Below, one piece after another: positions 24,273 through 32,897 of a stretch of DNA of 64,000 nt. The stretch spans positions 70,353 through 134,352 of the forward strand of contig CAVTPZ010000003.1 of NCBI GenBank assembly GCA_963736685.1, read 5' to 3'. The translations under genes and the position numbers were made by a program. The notes beneath the pieces are model-generated. The model was not told the DNA's origin. It saw nothing but the letters and a program-made list of their open reading frames with translations, and made no database searches. The DNA comes from DASUPK01 sp963736685. GTDB lineage: Bacteria > Actinomycetota > Thermoleophilia > Solirubrobacterales > 70-9. How positions within the stretch are numbered: position 1 is the first letter of the stretch; each line of letters starts with the position of its first letter.

Positions 24273-24281
24273 CTGTTCGCG

Positions 24282-26474
24282 ATGGAAGCCGCCGCGGAGC
24301 GCGACTCGCAGCCGGGACCGGCCTATGTCCCGCGCGCGTTCGCGACCGGCGAGGTCCTCGAACCGGCCGTGCTCCTGGCAGCGCCATTGAAGACGATGCC
24401 GCGGCCGTCGATCCTCGATGCGCCGATCACGAAGCTGAAGGGCGCCGGGCCGAAGCTCGCGGAGGCAGCGTCCGAGATGGGGATATCGACCCTGGGCGAC
24501 CTGCTGCGACACCTCCCACACAGCTATCGGGACCGCGCAAATCCGGTCGGCCTGGGCGAGCTGAGACTCGGGGAGGAGGCGACGGTCGAGGTGGAGGTCA
24601 GGAGCGCAACGCTCCGGCCGACCCGGCGCCGCCGCCTGACCATCCTCGAGGCCGATGTCTCCGACCGGAGCGGGAAGGTGAAGGCGGTCTGGTTCAACCG
24701 CGTCTGGCTCGCCGACCGGCTCCAGCCCGGGACGCGGTTGCTGCTCCACGGCAAGCTCGAGAAGCGCGGGTTCAACGTCTCCGAGCACGAGTTCCTCGAT
24801 GGCGCCGCGGACGCCGTCGGCCTGCACACCACGGGGGTCGTGCCGGTGCATCCCGCCAGCGAGCGGATCCGGCCACAGAAGATCCGCGAGTGGATCTGGC
24901 AGGCCAGCCGGCTCGCCCGACACGCCGTGGAGCCCATTCCAGGCCGGCTCAGACGCGAGCTCCGCATGGCGAGCGCGACGGAGGCGATCGTCGCCTCTCA
25001 CTTCCCGGCCGACGAACATCAGGCGGAGGCCGCTCGGGAGCGACTCGCCTTCGAGGAGCTCTTCCTCTACCAGGCCGCGCTGATCACGAGGCGCGGCCGC
25101 CGTGTCGCCGGGAAACGGGGAATCGAGCTGGCGCCGCCCGCCGCCGACGTCGCCGAGTGGCTCAGGTCGCTGCCCTTCGAGCTCACCGGGGACCAGCGCC
25201 GCGCATTGGCGGAGATCGACGTCGACCTCACCCGGGAGCAGCCGATGCAGCGGCTGCTGATGGGGGAGGTCGGTTCCGGGAAGACCGTGCTGGCCCTCTA
25301 CGCGATGCTGCGGGCGATCGAAGCGGGACACCAGGCCGCCCTGATGGCGCCGACCGAGACGCTCGCCGAGCAGCATTTCCGCACCCTCGAGGATCTGATC
25401 CACGGAGCCGCGCCCGTCACGCTCCTGACCTCCGCGACGCCTCCCGCCGAGCGACGCGAGCTCCTCTCATCGCTCGCGGCCGGCACGCCCCAGCTCGTCG
25501 TCGGCACCCACGCCTTGATCGAGGGGTCGGTGGAGTTCTCCTCGCTGGCCGTCGCCGTGGTGGACGAGCAGCATCGGTTCGGCGTTCGTCAGCGCGCTGC
25601 GCTTGACGCCAAGGGCCCGGACACGCGCCTTCCCCACGTCCTGCACATGACCGCCACGCCGATTCCCCGGACCCTGTCCCTGACCGCATACGGGGACCTC
25701 GACACGACCTCGCTGCGCGAGCTGCCGAAGAGCCGCCAGCCGGTCCGGACCCGCGTCGTCGACGAGGAGCACCGGGCGGCCGCCTACGAGTTCATCCGCG
25801 AGCGCCTGCGCGAGGGGCGGCAGGCGTTCGTCGTCTGCCCGCTTGTGAGCGACTCGGAGGCAATCGAGGCAAAGGCGGCCGAGGCCGAGGCGAAGCGCCT
25901 GGCAAACGGCGAGTTCAGCGACTTCCGGGTCGCGCTGCTCCATGGCCAGATGTCGTCCGAGCAGAAGGCCCGGGCCATGGATGCGTTCGCATCCGGACAG
26001 GCGCATGTCCTGGTGGCGACCACGGTGATCGAGGTCGGCATCGATGTGGCGAACGCCACCGTGATGCTCGTCGAGGGAGCGGAGCGGTTCGGCCTCTCGC
26101 AGCTCCATCAGCTCCGCGGCCGGGTGGGCCGCGGGCGGCACGAGTCCTTCTGCATCCTCTTCGGCGACCCCGAGTCGGATGCGGCCAAGGCGAGGCTCGA
26201 GGCGATCGCGGGGGAGGGGGATGGCTTCGCGCTCGCGGAGGTCGATCTGACGATCCGCGGCGAGGGGGAGATCCTCGGCACCCGCCAGCACGGCCTGCCG
26301 CGGTTCCGCGCCGCCTCGCTGCCGGAGGACACGGCGCTGCTGCTGGAGGCCCGCCGGCGCGTGCTGGAGCTCCGCGAGCGCTTCGGCTCCCTCGAGGCGC
26401 CGGGGATCGGTCCGTTGCTCGACGAGGCTCGCCGGCGCTTCGGCGACGAGCGCGTCGAGCAGCTCGCGGCGTGA
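24282..26474 (+). CDS. recG: ATP-dependent DNA helicase RecG
   Basis: 730-residue branch-migration helicase acting on stalled forks and Holliday junctions. The N-terminal wedge/OB domain covers about residues 70-260; the helicase core has Walker A GEVGSGKTVLAL, box VDEQHRFG (DEQH instead of DEAH, usual for RecG), TATPIPRTLSL, and QLRGRVGRG. The C-terminal GEGEILGTRQHGLPRFR motif is the RecG hook. A 38-residue extension precedes the conserved start; the -10 box supports ATG 24282. It overlaps rsmD by 4 nt (GTGA). Confidence 0.95.
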   Translation: MEAAAERDSQPGPAYVPRAFATGEVLEPAVLLAAPLKTMPRPSILDAPITKLKGAGPKLAEAASEMGISTLGDLLRHLPHSYRDRANPVGLGELRLGEEATVEVEVRSATLRPTRRRRLTILEADVSDRSGKVKAVWFNRVWLADRLQPGTRLLLHGKLEKRGFNVSEHEFLDGAADAVGLHTTGVVPVHPASERIRPQKIREWIWQASRLARHAVEPIPGRLRRELRMASATEAIVASHFPADEHQAEAARERLAFEELFLYQAALITRRGRRVAGKRGIELAPPAADVAEWLRSLPFELTGDQRRALAEIDVDLTREQPMQRLLMGEVGSGKTVLALYAMLRAIEAGHQAALMAPTETLAEQHFRTLEDLIHGAAPVTLLTSATPPAERRELLSSLAAGTPQLVVGTHALIEGSVEFSSLAVAVVDEQHRFGVRQRAALDAKGPDTRLPHVLHMTATPIPRTLSLTAYGDLDTTSLRELPKSRQPVRTRVVDEEHRAAAYEFIRERLREGRQAFVVCPLVSDSEAIEAKAAEAEAKRLANGEFSDFRVALLHGQMSSEQKARAMDAFASGQAHVLVATTVIEVGIDVANATVMLVEGAERFGLSQLHQLRGRVGRGRHESFCILFGDPESDAAKARLEAIAGEGDGFALAEVDLTIRGEGEILGTRQHGLPRFRAASLPEDTALLLEARRRVLELRERFGSLEAPGIGPLLDEARRRFGDERVEQLAA

Positions 26475-27004
26475 GCGAGCTTCGCATCAGCGGCGGCGAG
26501 CTCGGCGGGCGCCGCATCCGGGTGCCGAAGGGGAACGTCAGGCCTACCACCGAGCGCGTCCGGGAGGCGGTCTTCTCGATCCTCGGCGATATCTCGGGCT
26601 CGCGGGTCCTGGACCTGTTCTGCGGCAGCGGCGCTCTGGCGATCGAGGCTCTCTCTCGCGGAGCGAGCGAGGCGACCCTGGTCGATACGCACCCCCGAAC
26701 CGCGCGGGAGAACGTCGAGCGCCTCGGCTTGACCGAGCGCGCGCGCGTCGTCCGCTCGGATGCCGTCCGGTTCCTGCGCCGCGCGGAGCAGGGCGCCTTC
26801 GATCTTGTGCTCTGCGACCCTCCCTATACACTCGCCGACCGCCTGGCGACCGATCTCGAGTCCCTGATCCCGGGGGCACTGGCGGAGACAGGCAGAGCCA
26901 TGATCGAGTCCTCCCCCGACAATCCCCTGCAAATCGAGCTGCCGCTCCTCACCGAGCGCGCCTACGGCGACACGCTCGTGCGAATTCACGGAGCGGGACG
27001 ATGA
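26471..27004 (+). CDS. rsmD: 16S rRNA (guanine966-N2)-methyltransferase
   Basis: 177-residue RsmD. The N-terminal RISGGELGGRRIRVPKGN...RPTTERVREAVFSIL segment is characteristic; motif I is VLDLFCGSGALAIEALSRGA and the catalytic LVLCDPPYTLAD motif is intact. It methylates G966 (E. coli numbering) in 30S precursors using SAM. GTG 26471 overlaps recG and the TGA overlaps the coaD ATG, so recG-rsmD-coaD are coupled. Length fits the family. Confidence 0.93.
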   Translation: MSELRISGGELGGRRIRVPKGNVRPTTERVREAVFSILGDISGSRVLDLFCGSGALAIEALSRGASEATLVDTHPRTARENVERLGLTERARVVRSDAVRFLRRAEQGAFDLVLCDPPYTLADRLATDLESLIPGALAETGRAMIESSPDNPLQIELPLLTERAYGDTLVRIHGAGR

Positions 27005-27501
27005 GCGCCGAGGAACCGCGCATCGCAATCTGCCCCGGTAGCTATGACCCGGTCACCAACGGTCACCTCGACGTGATCTCTCGCACCTCGCACGTGTTCG
27101 ACAAGGTGGTGGTCGGGGTCGTCAACAACCCGATGCGCAAGGAGAAGACGTTGTTCACGGCCGAGGAGCGAAAGCAGTTCATCGAGGACGCGACCACGGA
27201 CCTGAAGAACGTCGAGGTGGGGATCATGTCCAACCTGCTGGTCGAGTTCGCGAAGGAGAACGGGGCGATCGCGATCATCAAGGGCCTCCGCGCGATCTCT
27301 GACTTCGAGTACGAGTTCGAGATGAACCAGCTCAACCGGAAGCTCGCCGCGGACATCGAGAGCATGTACATCTTCGCCTCCGCGAACTACAGCTTCCTGT
27401 CCTCGACGGGGGTCAAGGAGATCGCCACCTTCGGCGGGGACATCAGCGACCTGGTCCCCGAGCCGGTTGCAAAAGCGCTTGCGGAAAGGCTTGCCCGCTA
27501 G
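27001..27501 (+). CDS. coaD: Phosphopantetheine adenylyltransferase
   Basis: 166-residue CoaD, fourth step of coenzyme A synthesis. CPGSYDPVTNGHLDVI contains the (T/H)xGH nucleotidyl-transfer motif, KGLRAISDFEYEFEMNQLNRKL the substrate helix, and YSFLSSTGVKEIATFGG the phosphate-binding ISSTxxKE-like motif. ATG 27001 overlaps the rsmD stop. The 100-nt gap after it (27502-27601) contains a GGCCC...GGGCC hairpin and a -10 box for the next gene. Confidence 0.95.
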   Translation: MSAEEPRIAICPGSYDPVTNGHLDVISRTSHVFDKVVVGVVNNPMRKEKTLFTAEERKQFIEDATTDLKNVEVGIMSNLLVEFAKENGAIAIIKGLRAISDFEYEFEMNQLNRKLAADIESMYIFASANYSFLSSTGVKEIATFGGDISDLVPEPVAKALAERLAR

Positions 27502-27582
27502 GGCTTCGTGCGTGAGTTCCGGGCAGGAGCTTGCAATTCGGTGAAGAAAGGCAACCCGCGGCCCGCCAACTGGGCCGATGCG

Positions 27583-27588
27583 TAAGCT
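27583..27588 (+). promoter_or_regulatory. Candidate -10 box (TAAGCT) of the SepIVA-like gene
   Basis: TAAGCT ends 13 nt before the ATG at 27602, after a GC-rich hairpin that could terminate the recG-rsmD-coaD transcript. Confidence 0.35.
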
Positions 27589-27601
27589 TTAGCGACTGCA
27601 A

Positions 27602-28069
27602 ATGGACGTTCTAGTACTCATCGACAAGCTCGACGACCTGGTGCACAACGCGCGCCCGGTGCCGCTCACCGATCAGGTGCGCGTCGATCGCGAGGAGATC
27701 TATGACCTCCTCGACCAGATGCGCGCCACGATCCCTGAGGAGATCAAGCAGGCCCGCTGGATCGTCAAGGAGCGCCAGGAGATGCTGGCCGAGGCGAAGC
27801 GGGAGGCCGAGCGGATCGTCAAGGAGGCCCGCGAGCAGCAGGCCCGCCTCGTCGCGAACGAGGAGATCACGCGTCAGGCCGAGCGAGCCGCTGAGGAGAT
27901 CGTCGAGGAGGCCCGGGAGCGCGAGCGGGAGATCCGCCTCGGCGCCGAGGACTACGCCGACGACATCCTCTCGACGCTCGAGGTCAACCTCCAGAAGTTC
28001 CTGCAGGCCGTGCAGCGAGGCCGCGACCGGCTCCAGGGCCGCGAGCGCGAGCCTTCCGAGATCGGTTAG
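27602..28069 (+). CDS. SepIVA-like coiled-coil (DivIVA-family) protein
   Basis: 155-residue, strongly charged protein. The start VLVLIDKLDDLVHNARPVPL and the DREEIYDLLDQMRATIPEEIKQA segment resemble the N terminus of mycobacterial SepIVA, a septation protein; residues 50-130 are a continuous coiled coil rich in Glu, Arg and Ala, as in DivIVA or ATP-synthase b subunits. The end (LQKFLQAVQRGRDRL) also resembles SepIVA. It is shorter than the mycobacterial protein because the coil is shorter. Its position after coaD and before the DUF177-rpmF-rnc-smc region matches the actinobacterial neighbourhood. Confidence 0.72.
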   Translation: MDVLVLIDKLDDLVHNARPVPLTDQVRVDREEIYDLLDQMRATIPEEIKQARWIVKERQEMLAEAKREAERIVKEAREQQARLVANEEITRQAERAAEEIVEEAREREREIRLGAEDYADDILSTLEVNLQKFLQAVQRGRDRLQGREREPSEIG

Positions 28070-28085
28070 GGCGCTCCACCGCCAC

Positions 28086-28091
28086 TAGGGT
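28086..28091 (+). promoter_or_regulatory. Candidate -10 box (TAGGGT) of the 28120 operon
   Basis: TAGGGT lies 28 nt before the ATG at 28120. Here a leader of about 22 nt is expected, and it contains AAGGAG 5 nt before the start, in contrast to the leaderless pattern elsewhere. Confidence 0.35.
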
Positions 28092-28119
28092 TCGCTTCCC
28101 AACGAGGGAAGGAGCTGGC

Positions 28120-28824
28120 ATGTCCGAGCGGTGGTTCTCCGACGAGGAGCTGGCCGAGATGTCGCGGCCGACGATGGACTCCGCGATGGAGGCTGTCGAC
28201 GAAGGCGATCTCGACCGGGCCAAGGAGCTGTGCGAACGGGAGAAGTACGAGTCCCAGTTCATGCACGACATGCTGGTCGACGGGATGGCCGGCCTGATCT
28301 CCTTCGTCAAGCAGAAGCTCGGTGACGAGGGGGTCCGCGAGGCCTGGGAGTGGAGCCTCGAGCGAAGCTGGAAGCAGAGCGTCGAGAAGATCGACGCCGC
28401 CGATCGAAAGACGATCGCCCGGGCCCTGGCGGCCACCTGGCGCGGGCACTCGACCGGCGGCGTCGGCCCCAACCCGGGCGCCTTCGAGATCGCCGAGGAC
28501 GACGAGAAGCTCACCTTCACCATGAATCCGTGCGGTTCCGGCCAGCGGCTGTGGCGCAACGGCCGCTACGGGCCCGGTGGGTGGGGAGTCACGGACGAGG
28601 CGCACGATTGGAGCTACGGCCGCAAGGGCTTCCCCCTCTACTGCACGCACTGCGCGTTCATGAACGAGCTCGGACCGATCAACTGGATCGGCTATCCGGT
28701 CTATCCCTCCGAGCCTCCGGAGGACTTCGACCGCGACCCCTGCATCTGGCATTGGTACAAGGACCCGGCGGACATCCCTGAGCGCCACTGGGAGCGCTAC
28801 GGGCTGGAGCGAAGCGCGGGTTGA
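28120..28824 (+). CDS. Unrecognised cytosolic protein with Cys/His/Trp-rich C terminus
   Basis: 234 residues; I do not recognise the family. The N-terminal half is helical and charged (MSERWFSDEELAEMSRPTMD, then DEGDLDRAKELCEREKYE, which resembles a short helical repeat). The C-terminal half has clustered Cys, Trp and His: TMNPCGSGQRLWRNGRYG, LYCTHCAFMNELGPINWIGYP, DPCIWHWYKDP. This could form a metal site or an active site of a small hydrolase such as the L-2-amino-thiazoline-4-carboxylate hydrolase type, but that is a guess. It has a good AAGGAG site and overlaps the phosphotransferase gene by 4 nt, so they act in one operon. Confidence 0.6.
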   Translation: MSERWFSDEELAEMSRPTMDSAMEAVDEGDLDRAKELCEREKYESQFMHDMLVDGMAGLISFVKQKLGDEGVREAWEWSLERSWKQSVEKIDAADRKTIARALAATWRGHSTGGVGPNPGAFEIAEDDEKLTFTMNPCGSGQRLWRNGRYGPGGWGVTDEAHDWSYGRKGFPLYCTHCAFMNELGPINWIGYPVYPSEPPEDFDRDPCIWHWYKDPADIPERHWERYGLERSAG

Positions 28825-29798
28825 GCTCGGATCCGCTCGCAGGCGGGGTCCGGGAGATCCTGCGCGAGGCCGAGGAGAGCGACCCGGGTGAGGTCGAGCT
28901 GATGCCGATCCCCGGCGGCGCCTCGCGGGAGACCTGGCTGGCGGAGGCCGGCGGGCGTCGCTGGGTACTCAGGCGCGACCCGGAGGGATCCGTCTCCCTC
29001 GTGCCGATCCGCGACGAGTTCGCCCTGATCGCCCGCGCCCTCGATGCAGGCGTCCCTGTGCCGGAGCCCGTCGCCCTCGAGCGCGCCGGTGGCCGGCTCG
29101 GCACCGACGGGATGCTCATGTCGTTCGTCGACGGATCCTCGGTGGCGCCGCGCATCCTCCGCAAGCCCGAATTCGAGATCGCGCGTTCCCGTCTGCCGGC
29201 CCAGCTCGGGGAGGCGCTGGCGCGCATCCATTCGGTCGACCCGTCGGACCTGGCCGGCGTGCTCCCGGATTCGGGGGATGATCCGGCCGTCGATCAGATA
29301 GCCGAGTGGGAACGCCAGCTCGATGCGATCGGCGAGCCGCTGCCGGCCGTGGAGCTCGGGCTCCGCTGGCTGCGGGCCAATGCTCCCGAGGCTGCGGAGC
29401 CCCGCCTGGTCCACGGCGATTTCCGCCTGGGCAACTTCATCGTGGATGAGGACGGTCTGGCGGCGGTGATCGACTGGGAGCTGGCTCACCTCGGCGATCC
29501 GGCCGAGGACATCGGCTGGCTCTGCATCCGCTCCTGGCGGTTCGGCAATGACGAGGCCGCCGTCGCCGGCGTCGGCAGCCTCGATGAATTCATCGCCGCC
29601 TACGAGGGGGCGGGCGGCTCATCGGTCGATCGCAACCGGGTCCGCTACTGGGAGGCCTTCGGCAACGTGAAGTGGGCGGTGATCTGCGCACGCCAGGCCC
29701 ACGATCACCTGACCGGCGTGCGCCGCAGCCATGAGCTCGCCTCGCTCGGCCGGAGGGTCTGTGAGCCGGAGTGGGACATGCTGGAGCTGATCAGCTGA
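28821..29798 (+). CDS. Aminoglycoside-phosphotransferase-like kinase (ACAD10/11 type)
   Basis: 325-residue protein kinase-like phosphotransferase. The nucleotide-binding lobe has PGGASRETWLAEAGGRRWVLRRDP; the catalytic loop is LVHGDFRLGNFIVDEDG and the metal-binding segment AVIDWELAHLGDPAEDIGW, both intact. This subgroup is found next to acyl-CoA dehydrogenases and is thought to phosphorylate hydroxyacyl-CoA intermediates in fatty-acid breakdown. Here no dehydrogenase is adjacent, but an enoyl-CoA hydratase and an SDR lie just downstream on the other strand. TTG start overlaps the upstream stop (TTGA), the next gene starts inside its stop (TGATG). Confidence 0.85.
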   Translation: MSSDPLAGGVREILREAEESDPGEVELMPIPGGASRETWLAEAGGRRWVLRRDPEGSVSLVPIRDEFALIARALDAGVPVPEPVALERAGGRLGTDGMLMSFVDGSSVAPRILRKPEFEIARSRLPAQLGEALARIHSVDPSDLAGVLPDSGDDPAVDQIAEWERQLDAIGEPLPAVELGLRWLRANAPEAAEPRLVHGDFRLGNFIVDEDGLAAVIDWELAHLGDPAEDIGWLCIRSWRFGNDEAAVAGVGSLDEFIAAYEGAGGSSVDRNRVRYWEAFGNVKWAVICARQAHDHLTGVRRSHELASLGRRVCEPEWDMLELIS

Positions 29799-30154
29799 TG
29801 CAGGACCGGCCGACAGCGCCGGAGCTCCTGGACGCCGTCGCCGAGTACCTGTTCGGGGAGCTGCGGCCCGGGGTGCCGCGCGAGCAGCGCTTCAAGGTGC
29901 TGGTCGCTGCGAACGTCTGCACTGTGGTGGCGCGCGAGATCCGGGCCGGGGATCAGCCGGACGAGGCTGACCTTGCGCTCTTCGGTGAGCTGCTCGGCGA
30001 GGAGGCGACCGATGTACACGAGGCGGCCGCGGAGCTCTCACGTCGGCTCAGGGCGGGGGAATTGGATGACCGCATCGAGGAGCTCGCTCCCCGGCTCGAG
30101 GAGCACGTTCGCCGCAAGCTGGATATCGCCCGCCCCGGGTACGCCGACGGCTAG
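29798..30154 (+). CDS. DUF6285 family protein
   Basis: 118-residue helical protein that I assign to DUF6285, a small family commonly encoded next to ACAD10/11-type phosphotransferases. Seen: RPTAPELLDAVAEYLFGELRPGVP followed by QRFKVLVAANVCTVVAREI and two amphipathic helices. The usual gene pairing and the TGATG overlap with the phosphotransferase suggest a partner or regulator of that kinase. It converges on the SDR gene with a 4-nt overlap of ends. Confidence 0.75.
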   Translation: MQDRPTAPELLDAVAEYLFGELRPGVPREQRFKVLVAANVCTVVAREIRAGDQPDEADLALFGELLGEEATDVHEAAAELSRRLRAGELDDRIEELAPRLEEHVRRKLDIARPGYADG

Positions 30155-30840
30155 TCGCGTCGCTCTGAGCCGAGGGTGAAGGTGTTGAGGCCGGCCCCAC
30201 CGTCGACCGCGATCTCCTGTCCGGTCACCTGGGCGGCCTCCTCCGAGCAGAGGTAAGCAACGGTCGCCGCGATCTCCGCCGGCTCGACCATGCGGCCGGA
30301 GGGGAGCATCGGCGCCAGGCGCTCGAGGATCTCCTCGGGCATGGCCAGGACCTTCTCGGTCGCGACCATCCCGGGAAGCACGGCGTTGGCGGTGATCCCG
30401 TGGTGGACGTTCTCGGCGGCCAGCGTCTTCACCATGCCGAGCAGGCCGGCCTTGGAGGACGAGTAGGCGATCTGGCCCCGAAGACCCACCTTGGCGGCGC
30501 CCGAGGAGATCGCGACGATCCGGCCCCAGTCGCGCTCCCGCATGCCGGGGAGACAGGCCTGGACCGTGCGGAAGGCCCCGGTCAGATTCACATCGATGTC
30601 CCTGGCCCACTGCTCGGGAGTCATCCTGTGTGCGGGGGCGAGCGTGTCGGTGATCGCGGCATTGGGCACGCAGACGTCGATCTCTCCGAGGTCCGGCAGC
30701 TCGTCCCTCGCCACGTCGACCTGGAGGTCGCAGCCCTCGTCCCGGTCGAGGGTGATCACGTCCATGCCCTCCGCGCGAAGCCGCTGGGCGATCGCGGCTC
30801 CGATCCCGCGCGCCGCACCTGTGACCAACGCTCGTCTCAT
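30151..30840 (-). CDS. SDR-family oxidoreductase (FabG-like)
   Basis: 229-residue short-chain dehydrogenase. TGAARGIGAAIA is the cofactor loop, LDRDEGCDLQVDV the second strand (Asp suggesting NAD), PNAAI replaces the usual NNAG, the catalytic Ser is in AISSGAA and the Tyr/Lys in YSSSKAG. The ending VTGQEIAVDGGAG is typical of FabG-like enzymes. It overlaps the upstream enoyl-CoA hydratase by 4 nt (ATGA), so both are made from one mRNA and may act on the same acyl-CoA pathway. Confidence 0.86.
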   Translation of the reverse strand: MRRALVTGAARGIGAAIAQRLRAEGMDVITLDRDEGCDLQVDVARDELPDLGEIDVCVPNAAITDTLAPAHRMTPEQWARDIDVNLTGAFRTVQACLPGMRERDWGRIVAISSGAAKVGLRGQIAYSSSKAGLLGMVKTLAAENVHHGITANAVLPGMVATEKVLAMPEEILERLAPMLPSGRMVEPAEIAATVAYLCSEEAAQVTGQEIAVDGGAGLNTFTLGSERRD

Positions 30841-31688
30841 AGCTCGGTCTCGTGGGTCCCAGCGCGGCCCGCGTCGGTCTTCTCGTAGAAGCGGCCGAGC
30901 AGCTCGGACGTCTCCTTCGGATCGGCGCAGCTGTAGGCGTTCCATGCCTCGTTGCGAAGCTGTTCGTCGAGCGGCTTGCCGACCGTGTCGAGGATGGTCT
31001 GCTTGGCCGAGCGCACCGCGCGCTGGGAGTTCCGGAGGATCTGGCGGGCGACCGCCTCCGCCTCGGCCATCAGCCGGTCATGTGGGACGACCTTCGAGAC
31101 GAGGTTGCATTGCAGCGCTCGCTGGGCGTCGATCGGCTCCGCGGTGAGCAGCATCTCGAGAGCGATCCCGGTGCCGCAGGTGTTGACGAGACGAACGATG
31201 CCGCCGTCCCCGTGATGGAAGCCCCGGCGGGCCTCGAAGGAGCCGAACACGGCGCGGTCTGAGGCAATCCGGATGTCGCAGGCCAGAGCGGTTTCGAGGC
31301 CGCCGGCCAGGGCCCATCCGTTGATGGCCCCGACGATCGGCTTGTAGATCCGGTGCATCCCGCGCGTGAAGCCGTTCAGCCCGAGCTCGGCGATCTCGCG
31401 GATGTCCGTGACGTTGCTCGCGGCGACGATCGGAGGGATGTACTCCTTCAGGTCGGCGCCGGCGCAGAATGCCTCCCCGGCGCCCGTCAGGATCGCGACG
31501 TCGACGGAGTCGTCCTCGGCGAAGTCGGCCCAGGCGGCGATCATGGCGCGATGGACCTCGGGACTGACGGCGTTCCGCGCCTCGGGCCGGTTGATCGTCA
31601 CGTAGGCGATCCGGTCTCGCTTCTCGTAGAGGACGACGCCCTCATCGGCCGAGGGCGGCGGTCCGGGGCGGTCGGGGTTGTGATGCAT
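30837..31688 (-). CDS. Enoyl-CoA hydratase/isomerase family protein
   Basis: 283-residue crotonase-fold enzyme. The oxyanion-hole segments are GAGEAFCAGADLKEY and INGWALAGGLETALACDI; RRGFHHGDGGIVRL follows in the position of the second catalytic loop. Substrate could be enoyl-CoA or another CoA thioester; crotonase members are too diverse to be more exact. ATG 31688 is preferred because GAGGAGAG precedes it; further upstream codons lack homology. Its probable -10 (ATCGTA read as TACGAT on the minus strand, 31718-31723) gives a leader of about 25 nt. Confidence 0.85.
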   Translation of the reverse strand: MHHNPDRPGPPPSADEGVVLYEKRDRIAYVTINRPEARNAVSPEVHRAMIAAWADFAEDDSVDVAILTGAGEAFCAGADLKEYIPPIVAASNVTDIREIAELGLNGFTRGMHRIYKPIVGAINGWALAGGLETALACDIRIASDRAVFGSFEARRGFHHGDGGIVRLVNTCGTGIALEMLLTAEPIDAQRALQCNLVSKVVPHDRLMAEAEAVARQILRNSQRAVRSAKQTILDTVGKPLDEQLRNEAWNAYSCADPKETSELLGRFYEKTDAGRAGTHETEL

Positions 31689-31757
31689 GTTCTCTCCTCG
31701 TTCGCGGGCGGACGCGGATCGTATGACTGGGATGTGGACTGAGCGCGGAATCTGCCG

Positions 31758-31763
31758 TAGATT
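31758..31763 (+). promoter_or_regulatory. Candidate -10 box (TAGATT) of the secreted-protein gene
   Basis: TAGATT would give a leader of about 60 nt ending in a strong purine-rich ribosome-binding site (AGGAAAGGGAGAAGG) before ATG 31829. It is divergent from the enoyl-CoA hydratase promoter. Confidence 0.3.
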
Positions 31764-31828
31764 CGCTTGCACAACCGAGGGGCCTGTCTGGTCCGGAGAC
31801 GGGTACCAAGAGGAAAGGGAGAAGGACC

Positions 31829-32317
31829 ATGCGAAAGGCGCGGAAGCATCTGAGCTTCGCGAACGTGATGTCCGTGATCGCTGTCTTCATCGCACTCGGC
31901 GGTGCGGCCTACGCCGGCACGAAGCTGAACGGCAAGACGATCAAGAACGGGACGATCCCGAAGAAGAAGCTCAAGGCGAACGTCCTGAAGGGGCTGGACA
32001 CCTGCCCGAGCGGCGCGACCAACTACACGCAGGGCATCTGTTACAGCAGTCAGTTCGCCGGGGCCGACTGGGACATCGCGGCCCGGGATTGCGCCACGAA
32101 GGGGCTGCGCCTGCCGGATCTCGGCGAGGGCCTCCTGATCACCAACAAGACGGTCTCGCCATACCTGTGGACCACGGACGTCTCGGATACCGGTCCTCCG
32201 AGCACGCGGGTGGTCGTGCGCACCGACGATTCCGGTTTCAGCCGGATCGCGACGAGCCCGAAGGGCGGCCCCGTCGCGTACGTCTGCGTCCTGAACGCGA
32301 CGAACCCGCAGTCATAG
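31829..32317 (+). CDS. Small secreted protein, shared-leader family (1 of 3)
   Basis: 162 residues. A hydrophobic signal or anchor at about 12-28 (VMSVIAVFIALGGAAYAG) is followed by a Lys/Asn-rich strip (KLNGKTIKNGTIPKKKLK) and a Cys-containing C-terminal domain with four Cys (DTCPSGATNYTQGICYS, ARDCATKGLRLPDL, AYVCVLN). The second half looks like a C-type-lectin-like fold (WDIAARDCATKGLRLP), a tentative match. The leader and Lys-rich strip are shared with genes at 42789 and 57501. Probably exported; role unknown. Confidence 0.65.
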   Translation: MRKARKHLSFANVMSVIAVFIALGGAAYAGTKLNGKTIKNGTIPKKKLKANVLKGLDTCPSGATNYTQGICYSSQFAGADWDIAARDCATKGLRLPDLGEGLLITNKTVSPYLWTTDVSDTGPPSTRVVVRTDDSGFSRIATSPKGGPVAYVCVLNATNPQS

Positions 32318-32330
32318 GCCGAGTAGTCGA

Positions 32331-32873
32331 CTAGGCGTAGGTGGCGCGGACGACCGCGAGGTCGTCCGCGCGCCACGTCACCTCGCCGCCACACCACTCG
32401 GCGAGCTCCTCGGCGGTGTCGGGGAAGTCGAAGCCGGCCTCGATCGGGGTGACCTGCCGCTCGGCCTTCACCACGTCGCCGATCACCAGCGCCCTCGACT
32501 GCTCCCGGACGCGGCGGAACAGCGTCCGCTTCGCGTCGTCCTGAAGGTGATGGACGGAGAGCACCGAGATGACGAGGTCCCACGGGCCGTCTGGAAGCGG
32601 GTCCTCCATGCGGGCGAGCTGGACGTCGTCGTACTCCTCGCGGAGCCGGTAGACCATGTTCGAGTCGGAATCCAGGCCGATCACCCAGGCGTCCGGATAG
32701 GCCTCGAGCAGCACCCTCGTCGTCTCCCCGGTGCCCATGCCGAGCTCGAGGACGCGGTCGGGAGCAAACGGGATCGCCTCGATCGCTGCCCGTTGCAGCT
32801 CGTCATAGCGCGGGACCTCGGCCCGGATCTCCTCCAGGTAGGTCTCGGGATTCCAGTGAAATTGTGCGCACAC
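32331..32873 (-). CDS. Class I SAM-dependent methyltransferase
   Basis: 180-residue protein with a Rossmann-fold methyltransferase domain: motif I RVLELGMGTGETTRVLL, an acidic end of strand 2 (VIGLDSDSNMVY), and LVISVLSVHHLQDD as motif IV. No substrate-specific domain is visible. GTG 32873 is the start; the divergent DUF177 gene begins 25 nt away, so the two promoters overlap. Convergent with the secreted-protein gene. Confidence 0.8.
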   Translation of the reverse strand: MCAQFHWNPETYLEEIRAEVPRYDELQRAAIEAIPFAPDRVLELGMGTGETTRVLLEAYPDAWVIGLDSDSNMVYRLREEYDDVQLARMEDPLPDGPWDLVISVLSVHHLQDDAKRTLFRRVREQSRALVIGDVVKAERQVTPIEAGFDFPDTAEELAEWCGGEVTWRADDLAVVRATYA

Positions 32874-32883
32874 GGTCGCTCGC

Positions 32884-32889
32884 TACCCT
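32884..32889 (+). promoter_or_regulatory. Candidate -10 box (TACCCT) of the DUF177-rpmF operon
   Basis: TACCCT ends 8 nt before GTG 32898, consistent with a leaderless start and supporting that GTG. Confidence 0.45.
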
Positions 32890-32897
32890 CGAAGCGA

